A stretch of DNA of 64,000 nt from Bradyrhizobium barranii subsp. apii. Lineage in GTDB: Bacteria > Pseudomonadota > Alphaproteobacteria > Rhizobiales > Xanthobacteraceae. Position numbers and translations under genes: made by a program. A model generated the notes under the pieces. The model ran no database searches. It was given only the letters and a program-made list of their open reading frames with translations, and had not been told where the DNA came from. Shown in pieces: positions 41,031 to 49,535 of this stretch. The stretch covers positions 3,656,501 through 3,720,500 of the forward strand of contig NZ_CP096255.1 in NCBI RefSeq assembly GCF_011516635.5. Reading direction: 5' to 3'. Each line of letters starts with the position of its first letter. Position 1 is the stretch's first letter.

Positions 41031-41758
41031 CTGCGCTCCTTGAGACCCGCGGCGTCTGGCAGCGGTTCGGCGGCCTGGTCGCCAACAGCGATGTCTCGAT
41101 CTCGGTCGGCCGCGGCGAGATCGTCGGTCTGATCGGGCCGAACGGTGCCGGCAAGTCGACGCTGTTCAATCTCATCGCCGGCGTCCTGCCGCCGACGCAA
41201 GGGTCGATCTGGTTCGACGGCGAGGATGTCACCAACATGCCGGCGGCCGAGCGCTGCCAGCGTGGCGTCGGGCGCACCTTCCAGGTGGTCAAGAGCTTTG
41301 AGACCATGACTGTTATCGACAACGTCATCGTCGGTGCTCTCGTCCGCAACACCGTGATGCGCGAGGCACGCCGCAAGGCGCATGAGGTGCTCGAATTCAC
41401 CGGCCTTGCCGCGCGCGCCGACGTGCTCGCGAGCGACCTCGTGCCGGCCGAGAAACGCCGCCTCGAAGTCGCCCGTGCGCTGGCGACCGAACCAAAGCTG
41501 CTGCTGCTGGACGAAGTCCTCACCGGCCTGACGCCGACCGAGGCGCAGACCGGCGTCGCGCTGGTGCGCAAGGTCCGCGATGCCGGCATCACCGTTTTGA
41601 TGGTCGAGCATGTCATGGAGATCGTGATGCCGCTGGTCGACCGCGCCATCGTGCTCGACCTCGGCAAGGTGCTGGTCGAGGGTAAGCCTTCCGACGTCGT
41701 CCGCGATCCCAAGGTGATCAGCGCATATCTGGGAGATCGTCATGCTGTCGGTGCATGA
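41027..41758 (+). CDS. Branched-chain-type ABC transporter ATP-binding protein (LivG family)
   Basis: The 243-residue ATPase has Walker A GPNGAGKST and Walker B KLLLLDEVLTGL. The signature segment reads LVPAEKRRLEVARAL instead of LSGGQ, a variant I recall in one branch of LIV ATPases, and the D-loop proline is replaced by Val (DEVLTG). The substitution may be a lineage trait rather than a loss. Its start overlaps the livM stop (ATGA). The livF start lies 17 bases inside its end. Confidence 0.9.
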   Translation: MTALLETRGVWQRFGGLVANSDVSISVGRGEIVGLIGPNGAGKSTLFNLIAGVLPPTQGSIWFDGEDVTNMPAAERCQRGVGRTFQVVKSFETMTVIDNVIVGALVRNTVMREARRKAHEVLEFTGLAARADVLASDLVPAEKRRLEVARALATEPKLLLLDEVLTGLTPTEAQTGVALVRKVRDAGITVLMVEHVMEIVMPLVDRAIVLDLGKVLVEGKPSDVVRDPKVISAYLGDRHAVGA

Positions 41759-42446
41759 AGTCACGACCGCCTATCAGGGCCTGGTCGCGATCTCTGCGGT
41801 CTCGATCGAGGTCCAGAAGGGTGAGATCGTCTGCGTCGCCGGCGCCAATGGCGCGGGCAAGTCGACGCTGCTCAAATCCATCACCGGCGCCGAGCGCCCG
41901 CGCTCGGGCACGGTGACGTTCGACGGCAAGCGCCTCGACGGCATGGCGCAGCATCACATCACCGCCACCGGCATCGCCTATGTGCCGGAGAACCGCCGCC
42001 TGTTCCCGCGCCTGTCGGTGCGCGACAATCTGCGCCTCGGCAGCTATCTGTACCGCGGTGACGCCGACCGCGAGGGGCCGCTCAATCTCGTGTTCACGCT
42101 GTTCCCGCGTCTCCAGGAACGTTTGGAGCAACGCGCCGAGACGCTGTCCGGCGGCGAGCAGCAGATGCTTGCCATCGGCCGCGCGTTGATGACGCGCCCG
42201 CGGCTGCTGATGCTGGACGAGCCCTCGCAGGGCATCATGCCGAAGCTGGTCGACGAAATCTTCCAGGCGGTGCTGCGCATCCGCGACGCCGGCATGACCG
42301 TGCTGATCGTCGAGCAGCGCATGGCCGAGTGCCTGGAGATCGCCGACCGCGCCTACATCCTGCAAACCGGCCGCGTGCTGATGCAGGGCCCGGCAGAGGA
42401 GATCAGGGGGAACCCGGACGTACGGAAGGCGTATCTGGGGCTTTAG
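41742..42446 (+). CDS. Branched-chain-type ABC transporter ATP-binding protein (LivF family)
   Basis: The 234-residue ATPase has Walker A GANGAGKST, the signature LSGGEQQMLAIGRALM, Walker B RLLMLDEPSQGI and the H-switch region. The NRRLFPRLSVRDNLRLG stretch is typical of LivF. It forms the nucleotide-binding pair with LivG. The gene overlaps livG by 17 bases and is the last of the operon, followed by a family E repeat. Confidence 0.93.
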   Translation: MLSVHEVTTAYQGLVAISAVSIEVQKGEIVCVAGANGAGKSTLLKSITGAERPRSGTVTFDGKRLDGMAQHHITATGIAYVPENRRLFPRLSVRDNLRLGSYLYRGDADREGPLNLVFTLFPRLQERLEQRAETLSGGEQQMLAIGRALMTRPRLLMLDEPSQGIMPKLVDEIFQAVLRIRDAGMTVLIVEQRMAECLEIADRAYILQTGRVLMQGPAEEIRGNPDVRKAYLGL

Positions 42447-42461
42447 TTACTACACGATCGG

Positions 42462-42563
42462 TGTCATCGCCCGCGAAGGCGGGCGATCCAGTATTCCAGA
42501 GACATTAGTTGGCTACGGAGAAGCCGCGGCGTACTGGATTCCCCGCCTTCGCGGGGAATGACA
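42462..42563. repeat. Dispersed palindromic repeat, family E (copy 1 of 2)
   Basis: TGTCATCGCCCGCGAAGGCGGGCGATCCAGTATTCCAGAG ... GTACTGGATTCCCCGCCTTCGCGGGGAATGACA is an inverted repeat with internal hairpins, lying between the livF stop and the convergent otnC-like gene. A second copy is at 62110-62230. Confidence 0.85.
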
Positions 42564-42609
42564 GCGGTGAGTGAGGCCGCGCCATCGCGCTCGTCACGAG
42601 ACGGTGGCG

Positions 42610-43269
42610 CTAATGCTCGTGCCCGGGCAGCGTCACCCCGAACACCTTCACCAGATCCTTCACCTGCTCCGGCGACAAATACCGCGGGTTCATCCCGCGC
42701 AGCAGCAGGTACAGCTTCGCCGTCTCCTCCAGCTCCTCCGTCGCGAATACCGCGGCCTCCAGCGTGTCGCCAGCGACCACCGGGCCGTGATTGGCGAGCA
42801 GCACGGATGAATATTTGCCCGCCAGTCCCTTGATCGCATCCGCAACCGCGGGATCGCCGGGGCGGTAATAGGGCACAAGCGCAGTGGCGCCGCATTTCAT
42901 CAGATAATAAGCCGTCATCGGCGGCAGCGCGGCGCGTGGGTCGATCTCGGGTAGCATCGAAAGCGCGACCGAATGGGTGGAGTGCAGATGCACGATCGCC
43001 CGCGCGCTTTCGCGCGTGTCGTAGAGCGCGGTGTGCAGCGGAACTTCCTTGGTCGGCGCATCGCCCGAGAGGAGGCGGCCCCGTGCGTCCAGCCGCGACA
43101 GTCGCGCCGGGTCGAGGAAGCCGAGCGAGGCGTTGGTGGGGGTGACGAGCCAACCCCCGTCGTGCATCTTGACGCTGATATTGCCGGAAGAGCCCGGCGT
43201 CAGCCCGCGCTCGAACAAGGACCGTCCGAAGCGGCAGATATCCTCGCGCAGCCGGGTCTCGTTGCTCAT
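42610..43269 (-). CDS. otnC: Class II aldolase/adducin family protein, 3-oxo-tetronate 4-phosphate decarboxylase-like
   Basis: The 219-residue protein is a class II aldolase-type decarboxylase. GLTPGSSGNISVKMHDGGWLVTPTN matches the phosphate-binding loop, HLHSTHSVALSML carries two zinc-ligand histidines, and LLANHGPVVAGDTLEAAVFATEELEETAKLYLLL carries the third His. Its position next to otnI, otnK and ltnD genes supports OtnC, which decarboxylates 3-oxo-tetronate 4-phosphate to dihydroxyacetone phosphate. The start MSNETRL is chosen; ATG three codons earlier is also possible. It is divergent from ltnD. Confidence 0.82.
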   Translation of the reverse strand: MSNETRLREDICRFGRSLFERGLTPGSSGNISVKMHDGGWLVTPTNASLGFLDPARLSRLDARGRLLSGDAPTKEVPLHTALYDTRESARAIVHLHSTHSVALSMLPEIDPRAALPPMTAYYLMKCGATALVPYYRPGDPAVADAIKGLAGKYSSVLLANHGPVVAGDTLEAAVFATEELEETAKLYLLLRGMNPRYLSPEQVKDLVKVFGVTLPGHEH

Positions 43270-43383
43270 GGCCGTCATGCCCGCTTGTCTCACGCTTTGG
43301 CAGCGCGGCCAAGCCGTGTTATTCGGATCAGTGAGCCGCCGCAAAGGGCGGCCGTCCAGGAAACGTTCGCAAGGGTCAGTTGC

Positions 43384-44301
43384 ATGTCCGCCTCCACGTC
43401 ACAAAATCAGCGTATCGTGGTCATCGGGCTCGGCTCGATGGGGTTCGGCATGGCGACCTCGCTGAAGCGCGCCGGTCATGCGGTGACCGGCTGCGACGTC
43501 TCGGCTGACGCCGTGGCGCGTTTCGTGAAGGACGGCGGCACAGGCGTCAGCACGCCGGCGGAAGCGGCCAAGGGCGCCGACATCGTCGTCAGCGTCGTCG
43601 TCAATGCCGCGCAGACCGAGACCATCCTGTTCGGCAAGGATGGCGCCGCCGAGACCCTGCCGAAGGACAGCGTCTTCCTGTCCTCCGCCACCATGGACCC
43701 GGATGTGGCCCGTCGCCTCGCAAAGCAGTTGGAGGCGACCGGCCGTCACTATCTGGATGCGCCGATCTCCGGCGGCGCGCAGCGCGCGGCCCAAGGTGAG
43801 CTGACGATCCTTGCCTCCGGCAGTCCCGCCGCCTTTGCAAAGGCACGGCCGGCGCTCGATGCCATGGCGGCAAAACTCTACGAGCTCGGCGATGCCGCAG
43901 GGCAGGGCGCGGCCTTCAAGATGATCAACCAGCTGCTCGCCGGCGTGCACATCGCCGCCGCCAGCGAAGCGATGGCGTTCGCCGCCAAGCAGGGCCTCGA
44001 CATCCGCAAGGTCTATGAGGTGATCACGGCCTCCGCCGGCAATTCCTGGATGTTCGAGAACCGCATGCCGCACGTGCTCGACGGCGATTACACGCCGCGC
44101 AGCGCGGTGGAGATCTTCGTCAAGGACCTCGGCATCATCCAGGACATGGCGCGCAGCGCCCGCTTCCCGGTGCCGGTCTCGGCCGCCGCTCTCCAGATGT
44201 TCCTGATGACGTCAGCAGCCGGCATGGGCCGCGATGACGACGCCTCGGTGGCGCGCATGTATGCGCAGGTCACCGGCGTAAAACTTCCCGGCGACAAGTA
44301 G
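43384..44301 (+). CDS. ltnD: NAD-dependent L-threonate dehydrogenase-like protein (3-hydroxyisobutyrate dehydrogenase family)
   Basis: The 305-residue protein is a beta-hydroxyacid dehydrogenase with the nucleotide motif VIGLGSMGFGMATSLKRAG, the substrate motif DAPISGGAQRAAQGELTILASGS and the catalytic Lys context GAAFKMINQLLAGVHIAAASEAMAFA. In the characterised acid-sugar pathway LtnD oxidises L-threonate (or a related tetronate) at C2, giving 2-oxotetronate for OtnI. Gene order ltnD-otnI-otnK with otnC divergent supports this call. The ATG at 43384 has weak ribosome-site spacing (GGGTCAGTTGC). Confidence 0.85.
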   Translation: MSASTSQNQRIVVIGLGSMGFGMATSLKRAGHAVTGCDVSADAVARFVKDGGTGVSTPAEAAKGADIVVSVVVNAAQTETILFGKDGAAETLPKDSVFLSSATMDPDVARRLAKQLEATGRHYLDAPISGGAQRAAQGELTILASGSPAAFAKARPALDAMAAKLYELGDAAGQGAAFKMINQLLAGVHIAAASEAMAFAAKQGLDIRKVYEVITASAGNSWMFENRMPHVLDGDYTPRSAVEIFVKDLGIIQDMARSARFPVPVSAAALQMFLMTSAAGMGRDDDASVARMYAQVTGVKLPGDK

Positions 44302-44317
44302 AGCCAAGAGGATTCCA

Positions 44318-45100
44318 ATGCCCCGTTTCGCCGCCAATCTCTCGATGATGTTCACCGAGGTGCCGTTCCTCGACCGTTTCGACGCCGCCGCGCAAGCGGG
44401 CTTCACCGCGGTCGAATTCCTCTTTCCCTACGAGCATCCGGCCGAGGTGGTTGGCGAGCGGCTCAAGCGCAACGGTTTGACGCAGGCGCTGTTCAACCTG
44501 CCGCCGGGCGACAGGAACGCCGGCGAGAAGGGCTTTGCGGCGCTGCCGGCGCGGTTCTCCGATCTCAAGGCGAGCCTGGAGACCGCGTTGCCTTACGCCA
44601 AGGCGACCGGTGTCAAGCGGCTGCACTTGATGGCCGGCATTGCCAACCGCGGCGAGCGCGTCGCGATCGAGGCCTTCTACAAGTCGGTGGCGTGGGCTGC
44701 GGAGTTCTTCGCTCCGCACGGCATCGACATCGTGCTCGAGCCGATCAATGCGCGCAATGTGCCCGGCTACTTCCTCAACGATTTCGGTTTCGCGCGCGAC
44801 CTGATCCAGGAGCTGAGACTGGCGAACCTGAAGCTCCAGTTCGACATCTATCACTGCCAGATCATCCACGGCGACGTCACGATGCGCCTGCGTGAGATGA
44901 TGCCGATCATCGGGCACATCCAGATCGCCAGCGTTCCCTCGCGCAACGAGCCCGACGGCGAGGAGCTGAACTATCCGTTCCTGTTCACTGAACTCGACCG
45001 GCTCGGCTATACCGGCTTCGTCGGCTGCGAATACAATCCGCGCGGCAAGACCACCGATGGCCTCGCCTGGTTCAAGCCTTATGCGGGAGTGAAGCCGTGA
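44318..45100 (+). CDS. otnI: Hydroxypyruvate isomerase-family protein, 2-oxo-tetronate isomerase-like
   Basis: The 260-residue TIM-barrel protein (Xyl/Hyi family) contains FAANLSMMFTEVPFLDRFDAAAQAGFTAVEFLFPYEHP, a metal-ligand region IDIVLEPINARNVPGYFLND, LKLQFDIYHCQIIHGDVTMRL, and GHIQIASVPSRNEPDGEELNY. It would interconvert 2-oxo- and 3-oxo-tetronate. It is 16 bases downstream of ltnD, and its stop overlaps the GTG start of the kinase (GTGA), implying translational coupling. Confidence 0.87.
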   Translation: MPRFAANLSMMFTEVPFLDRFDAAAQAGFTAVEFLFPYEHPAEVVGERLKRNGLTQALFNLPPGDRNAGEKGFAALPARFSDLKASLETALPYAKATGVKRLHLMAGIANRGERVAIEAFYKSVAWAAEFFAPHGIDIVLEPINARNVPGYFLNDFGFARDLIQELRLANLKLQFDIYHCQIIHGDVTMRLREMMPIIGHIQIASVPSRNEPDGEELNYPFLFTELDRLGYTGFVGCEYNPRGKTTDGLAWFKPYAGVKP

Positions 45101-46374
45101 CGCTCGCACTGGGTTGCATCGCCGACGACTACACCGGCGCCTCCGATCTCGCCAATACGCTGACGCGCGCGGGCCTGCGTACCGTGCAGACCATCGGCGT
45201 GCCCGCGGACGATCTCGCGCTGCCCGAGGTCGACGCCGTCGTGGTGTCGCTGAAGAGCCGCTCGATCGAGGCAGGCCTTGCCGTGTCGCGTTCGCGCGCG
45301 GCGGAGAAATGGTTGCGTGGTCGCGGGGCGCGCCATGTGCTGTTCAAGATCTGCTCGACCTTCGATTCCACCGATGCGGGCAATATCGGCCCGGTGATGG
45401 ACGCGCTGCGCGCCGATAGCGGCGAGGCCGTCGTGCTGGTGACGCCGGCCTTCCCGGAGACCGGTCGCACGGTCTACCAGGGCAATCTGTTCGTCGGCGC
45501 CGTGCCGCTGAACGAGAGCCCGCTCAAGGACCATCCGCTCAACCCGATGCGTGATTCCAACCTGGTGCGCGTGCTGGCGCGCCAGAGCAAGACGCAGGTG
45601 GGTCTCGTCGACCTCGCGACCGTCGCCCGGGGCGCGGAGGCCGTGCGGGCTCGGCTTGCCGAATTGTCAGGCAAGGGTATCGGTGCCGCGATCATCGATG
45701 CCGTGTTCGACCGCGACCTCGAGACCATCGGCCTCGTCGCTGCCCAGCATCGGCTGTCGGTCGGCGCCTCCGGCATCGGCCTCGGACTGGCGCGGGCTCT
45801 GGTCTCGACGGGCAAGGTCAAGTCGGCCGCTGGCAGCGGCGGGGCGGACGCCGCCGTCGGCGGACCGGCGGCCTGCCTCGCCGGAAGTTGCTCGCAGGCG
45901 ACGCTTCAGCAGATCGCCAACGCCGAACGCGTCATGGCGGTGCTCCATCTCGATCAGGACCGTATTCTTACGGGAGCGGACGAAGTGCAGCGCGCGATCG
46001 CCTGGGCCAAGCCGCGACTCGCCGACGGTCCGGTCCTGATCGCGTCGAGCGCGACACCGGATCAGGTCGCCGCCTTGCAGGCGCGCCACGGCCGCGATGC
46101 AGCCGGTCACGCCATCGAGCAGGCGATGGCCGACATTGCGGAAAACCTAGTCAAATCAGGCGTCCGGCGGCTGGTCGTGGCTGGCGGCGAGACCTCCGGC
46201 GCCGTCGTCGATCGCCTCGGGATTCCCGGCTTCCTGGTCGGCGCGGAGATCGCTGCGGGCGTCCCGGTGCTGCGCGCCGTCGGCGCTGAAGCAGGCGATA
46301 TGCTGCTTGCGCTGAAGTCCGGAAATTTCGGCGGACCGGAATTCTTCGCGGACGCGCTTGGGCTCATGCGCTGA
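45097..46374 (+). CDS. otnK: Four-carbon acid sugar kinase (DUF1537 family), 3-oxo-tetronate kinase-like
   Basis: The 425-residue protein begins with GCIADDYTGASDLANTLTRAGLRTVQ, the signature of the DUF1537 four-carbon acid sugar kinases. It ends with a nucleotide-binding half that includes LVVAGGETSGAVVDRLGIPGF. It would phosphorylate 3-oxo-tetronate at C4 with ATP, feeding the OtnC decarboxylase. The GTG start overlaps the otnI stop. No dedicated regulator or transporter is adjacent, although the LIV system lies upstream. Confidence 0.9.
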   Translation: MTLALGCIADDYTGASDLANTLTRAGLRTVQTIGVPADDLALPEVDAVVVSLKSRSIEAGLAVSRSRAAEKWLRGRGARHVLFKICSTFDSTDAGNIGPVMDALRADSGEAVVLVTPAFPETGRTVYQGNLFVGAVPLNESPLKDHPLNPMRDSNLVRVLARQSKTQVGLVDLATVARGAEAVRARLAELSGKGIGAAIIDAVFDRDLETIGLVAAQHRLSVGASGIGLGLARALVSTGKVKSAAGSGGADAAVGGPAACLAGSCSQATLQQIANAERVMAVLHLDQDRILTGADEVQRAIAWAKPRLADGPVLIASSATPDQVAALQARHGRDAAGHAIEQAMADIAENLVKSGVRRLVVAGGETSGAVVDRLGIPGFLVGAEIAAGVPVLRAVGAEAGDMLLALKSGNFGGPEFFADALGLMR

Positions 46375-46544
46375 GCGCAGGGCGTTCTTAGCTGCCTGTT
46401 CATTTCTTTCAGGCTCCGTACTCGTATGGAGTCGTAGTTAACATCTGCTCAGTCGCTCTGTTGTCTGATGTCGGCGTCGCTCCTTTTGGTTGATTGTTAA
46501 GACCTCCCGGACGCGCGCCCGCGCCAGCACAACGAGACCCGATT

Positions 46545-48236
46545 ATGTTCGCCACCATTTCCATTCGCGCCAAGATCATCAGTGTCGTGGCGTTCCTGCT
46601 GGTCGCGATGACCGGCATGGGCCTGCTCGCCGTCACGAAGATGCGGTCGATGAACGCCAACACCACCGACATCACCACGAGCTGGCTGCCCAGCGTCCGG
46701 GTGCTCGGCGAACTCCGCGCCAGCGTCATCACCTACCGCAACGTCGTTCGCCAGCACATGCTGTCCGAGACTCTCGAGGAGAAGCTCGCCAACGAAAAGA
46801 CGGCCGGCACCGTCATCGAGGCGCTCGCCAAGTCCCGCAAGGCCTACGAGCCGATGATCACTTCGCCCGAGGAACGCCGGCTGTACAACGAATGGGCCAA
46901 GCTCTGGGACGATTACAAGAAGGGCACCGAAGACGTCATGGCGCTGTCGCGCAAGGAGGCCGGCAAGGTCCCGCATGACGCCCAGGAGCTGAACACCAAG
47001 ACGGTCAACAAGATCGGCCTTGCGTCGGATGAGGTCCTGATGAAGGACATCGATCTCAACACCAAGGGCGGCGACCAGGCTGCCCAGGATGCCGCCGACA
47101 GCTATTTCTATGCCTTCATGCTGGTCTCGATCATCCTCGGCGCCGCCGTGATCATCGGCATCGGCGTCAGCTTCTACCTGGTCCAGGACGTCTCCGCCGG
47201 CATCAACTCGATCATCCAGCCGATGCAGGCGCTCGGCAAGGGCGACCTCTCCGCCGAAGTCCCGCATCGCGGCGAGAAGACCGAGATCGGCGCCATGGCC
47301 GATGTGCTCCAGATCTTCAAGGAAGCCTTAATCGCCAAGAAAGCCGCCGATGAGGCCGCCGCCGCCGATGCCGAAGCCAAGATCGAGCGCGGCCGCCGCG
47401 TCGACGGCATCACCCGCGATTTCGAAACGATGATCGGCGAGATCGTCCAGACCGTGTCGTCGGCCTCGACCCAGCTCGAGGCCTCCGCCTCGACGCTGAC
47501 TTCGACTGCCGACCGCTCCCAGCGGATGGCGACTACGGTCGCCGCGGCCTCGGAGGAAGCCTCGACCAACGTGCAATCGGTGGCCTCGGCCACCGAGGAG
47601 ATGGCCTCGTCGGTCGGCGAGATCAGCCGTCAGGTGCAGGAATCAGCGCGGATGGCGGGCGACGCCGTCGGCCAGGCCCGTGCCACCACCGAGCGCGTCA
47701 GCGAGCTGTCCAAGGCGGCTTCTCGCATCGGCGACGTCGTCGAGCTGATCAACACCATCGCGGGCCAGACCAACCTCTTGGCGCTGAACGCCACCATCGA
47801 GGCGGCGCGTGCCGGTGAAGCCGGCCGCGGCTTCGCGGTGGTCGCCTCCGAGGTGAAGGCGCTCGCCGAGCAGACCGCCAAGGCGACCGGCGAGATCGGC
47901 CAGCAGATCTCCGGCATCCAGGCGGCGACCAACGACTCGGTCGGCGCCATCAAGGAGATCTCCTCGACCATCGAGCGTCTCTCCGAAATCTCCTCGGCGA
48001 TTGCGGCTGCGGTGGAAGAGCAGGGCGCAGCGACCCAGGAGATCGCCCGCAACGTGCAGCAGGCGGCGCAGGGCACCCAGCAGGTCTCCTCCAACATCAC
48101 CGACGTGCAGCGCGGCGCGACCGAGACCGGCACGGCCTCCTCGCAGGTGCTGTCGGCAGCGCAGATGCTGTCCAACGACTCGAGCCGCCTCAAGACCGAG
48201 GTCAGCAAGTTCCTGACCAACGTCCGCGCGGCCTAA
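46545..48236 (+). CDS. Methyl-accepting chemotaxis protein
   Basis: The 563-residue chemoreceptor has a first membrane segment (residues 8-30), a periplasmic four-helix-bundle domain (about 31-188), a second membrane segment (about 189-211, VSIILGAAVIIGIGVSFYL), a HAMP domain (about 212-265) and a long cytoplasmic coiled coil. The hairpin tip reads LINTIAGQTNLLALNATIEAARAGEAGRGFAVVASEVKALAEQ. The ligand is unknown. It is a single gene whose start ATG at 46545 follows the IS-free region, with a strong terminator after the stop. Confidence 0.93.
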   Translation: MFATISIRAKIISVVAFLLVAMTGMGLLAVTKMRSMNANTTDITTSWLPSVRVLGELRASVITYRNVVRQHMLSETLEEKLANEKTAGTVIEALAKSRKAYEPMITSPEERRLYNEWAKLWDDYKKGTEDVMALSRKEAGKVPHDAQELNTKTVNKIGLASDEVLMKDIDLNTKGGDQAAQDAADSYFYAFMLVSIILGAAVIIGIGVSFYLVQDVSAGINSIIQPMQALGKGDLSAEVPHRGEKTEIGAMADVLQIFKEALIAKKAADEAAAADAEAKIERGRRVDGITRDFETMIGEIVQTVSSASTQLEASASTLTSTADRSQRMATTVAAASEEASTNVQSVASATEEMASSVGEISRQVQESARMAGDAVGQARATTERVSELSKAASRIGDVVELINTIAGQTNLLALNATIEAARAGEAGRGFAVVASEVKALAEQTAKATGEIGQQISGIQAATNDSVGAIKEISSTIERLSEISSAIAAAVEEQGAATQEIARNVQQAAQGTQQVSSNITDVQRGATETGTASSQVLSAAQMLSNDSSRLKTEVSKFLTNVRAA

Positions 48237-48262
48237 GCCGGGACACGCTCGCAGTTCTGAAG

Positions 48263-48288
48263 GCGGCGCCTGCGGGCGCCGCTTTTTT
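48263..48288 (+). terminator. Rho-independent terminator of the chemoreceptor gene
   Basis: GCGGCGCC-TGCG-GGCGCCGC is a perfect 8-bp stem followed by six T, 26 bases after the chemoreceptor stop codon. Confidence 0.92.
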
Positions 48289-48524
48289 ACGTGGGGGTGA
48301 GCCGCTTTCGTAATGTTCCGGCCGCAGGCTGCATATCTGGAATGCGATTTCGCAGTGCGATAGCAGGGAAGTGACCGGACGGGGCGGCGCTGTCGTTGGC
48401 CATTTCCACGGTGTTCGGGTAAATCAGCCCTAGAGCATTTTCCGACCGGAAAGAATCGGGTGGGGATTCCCAAAACGGCGCGAGTCAGATTCAAGCTGCA
48501 TGCTGGCGAGGGAGGCCAGCATGT

Positions 48525-48908
48525 ATGGCCAGGGCGCTTTCGGTTGATCTTCGCCAAAGGGTGGTAGCCGCGATTGACGGTGGCATGTCCTGTCGACAGG
48601 CTGCTGAGCGCTTTGGTGTCAGCGCGGCCAGTGCAATCCGCTGGCGCGGTCGCCTCAAGAAAGTTGGCGACATCGTTCCTAAACGCCAGGGCGGTGACCG
48701 CAAATCGCAGCGCATCGAAGCGCATTCGCAATTGATTCTGGAGGCGGTGACAGCGAGGCCGGATATCACGCTTGCCGAGTTGCGAGAACTGTTGAAACGT
48801 CGTGGAATATCGACTGGCATCGCGTCGCTCTGGCGTTTTTTCCAGCGCAGAAAGATCACACTTAAAAAAAGACAGCGCACGCCGCCGAGCAACGGCGCGG
48901 CGATATAA
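48525..48908 (+). CDS. IS630-family transposase, N-terminal part (orfA)
   Basis: The 127-residue product carries the DNA-binding helix-turn-helix of IS630 transposases: LSVDLRQRVVAAIDGGMSCRQAAERFGVSAASAIRWRGRLKKVG and a second helix-turn-helix region around TLAELRELLKRRGI. A run of seven A at 48864-48870 (CTT AAA AAA AGA) is a slippery site. A -1 shift there continues into KKTAHAAEQRRGDINAAREEW and on into the catalytic part. Without the shift the product ends at 48908. Confidence 0.9.
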   Translation: MARALSVDLRQRVVAAIDGGMSCRQAAERFGVSAASAIRWRGRLKKVGDIVPKRQGGDRKSQRIEAHSQLILEAVTARPDITLAELRELLKRRGISTGIASLWRFFQRRKITLKKRQRTPPSNGAAI

Positions 48909-49471
48909 ATGCCGCACGTGAGGAGTGGTTCGAAGGGCAAATCGACCTTGACCCTGAGCGTCTCGTCTTCATCGACGAAACCAGCGCCAACACCAAAATG
49001 GCGCGGCGTTACGGGCGCTCGCCACGCGGCGAGCGATGTCGTGCAGCTATCCCACACGGACATTGGAAGACGACGACGTTCACCGCTGGATTGCGCTCCG
49101 ACGGTCTGATCGCGCCGCTTGTTCTGGACGGTCCAATGGATGGCGACGCTTTCCTGGCCTACGTCGAGCAATTGCTCGCCCCATCGCTGCGGCCGGGCGA
49201 TACCGTTATCATGGACAACTTGCCCGCTCACAAGGTCCATGGCGTTCGAGAGGCCATCCAGGCGGTCGGAGCTAGCCTGCTCTATCTTCCGCCCTACAGT
49301 CCAGACTTCAACCCGATTGAAATGGCCTTCTCCAAACTGAAAGCGCTGTTGCGGACCGCCGCAGCCCGCACCATGCCCGATCTCTGGCAAGCAATCGCCA
49401 ACGCTCTCAAACGCTTCTCACCCGAGGAATGTCAAAATTATCTCGTCGCGGCTGGTTACGACGCAACGTGA
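48870..49471 (+). CDS. IS630-family transposase, catalytic DDE part (orfB, expressed by -1 frameshift)
   Basis: After the A7 slippery site the -1 frame is open without a stop to 49471. It contains the three catalytic acidic residues: Asp in LVFIDETSANTKMAR, Asp in DTVIMDNLPAHKV, and Glu in YSPDFNPIEMAFSKLK. The first ATG in this frame is at 48998, inside the catalytic domain, so independent translation would give a truncated enzyme. The frame and the DDE residues look intact, so the element could still be active. The start given marks the end of the slippery run. Confidence 0.85.
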
Positions 49472-49535
49472 TCGGAAAACGCTCTAGGAACCCGTGGGGC
49501 GTGTTCCCTGTCCCCGATTTGGAATTGCCTGACCA

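Larger units (their letters stand above)
48433..49484 (+). mobile_element. IS630-family insertion sequence (1,052 bp)
   Basis: The element starts GAGCATTTTCCGACC and ends with the inverse of GAGCGTTTTCCGATC, a 15-bp imperfect terminal repeat (about 13 of 15 matching). It is flanked by TA on both sides (48431-48432 and 49485-49486), the target duplication typical of IS630/Tc1 elements. It holds one transposase spread over two frames. The insertion lies between the chemoreceptor terminator and the RND pump gene, whose start is 51 bases from the right end. Confidence 0.92.
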
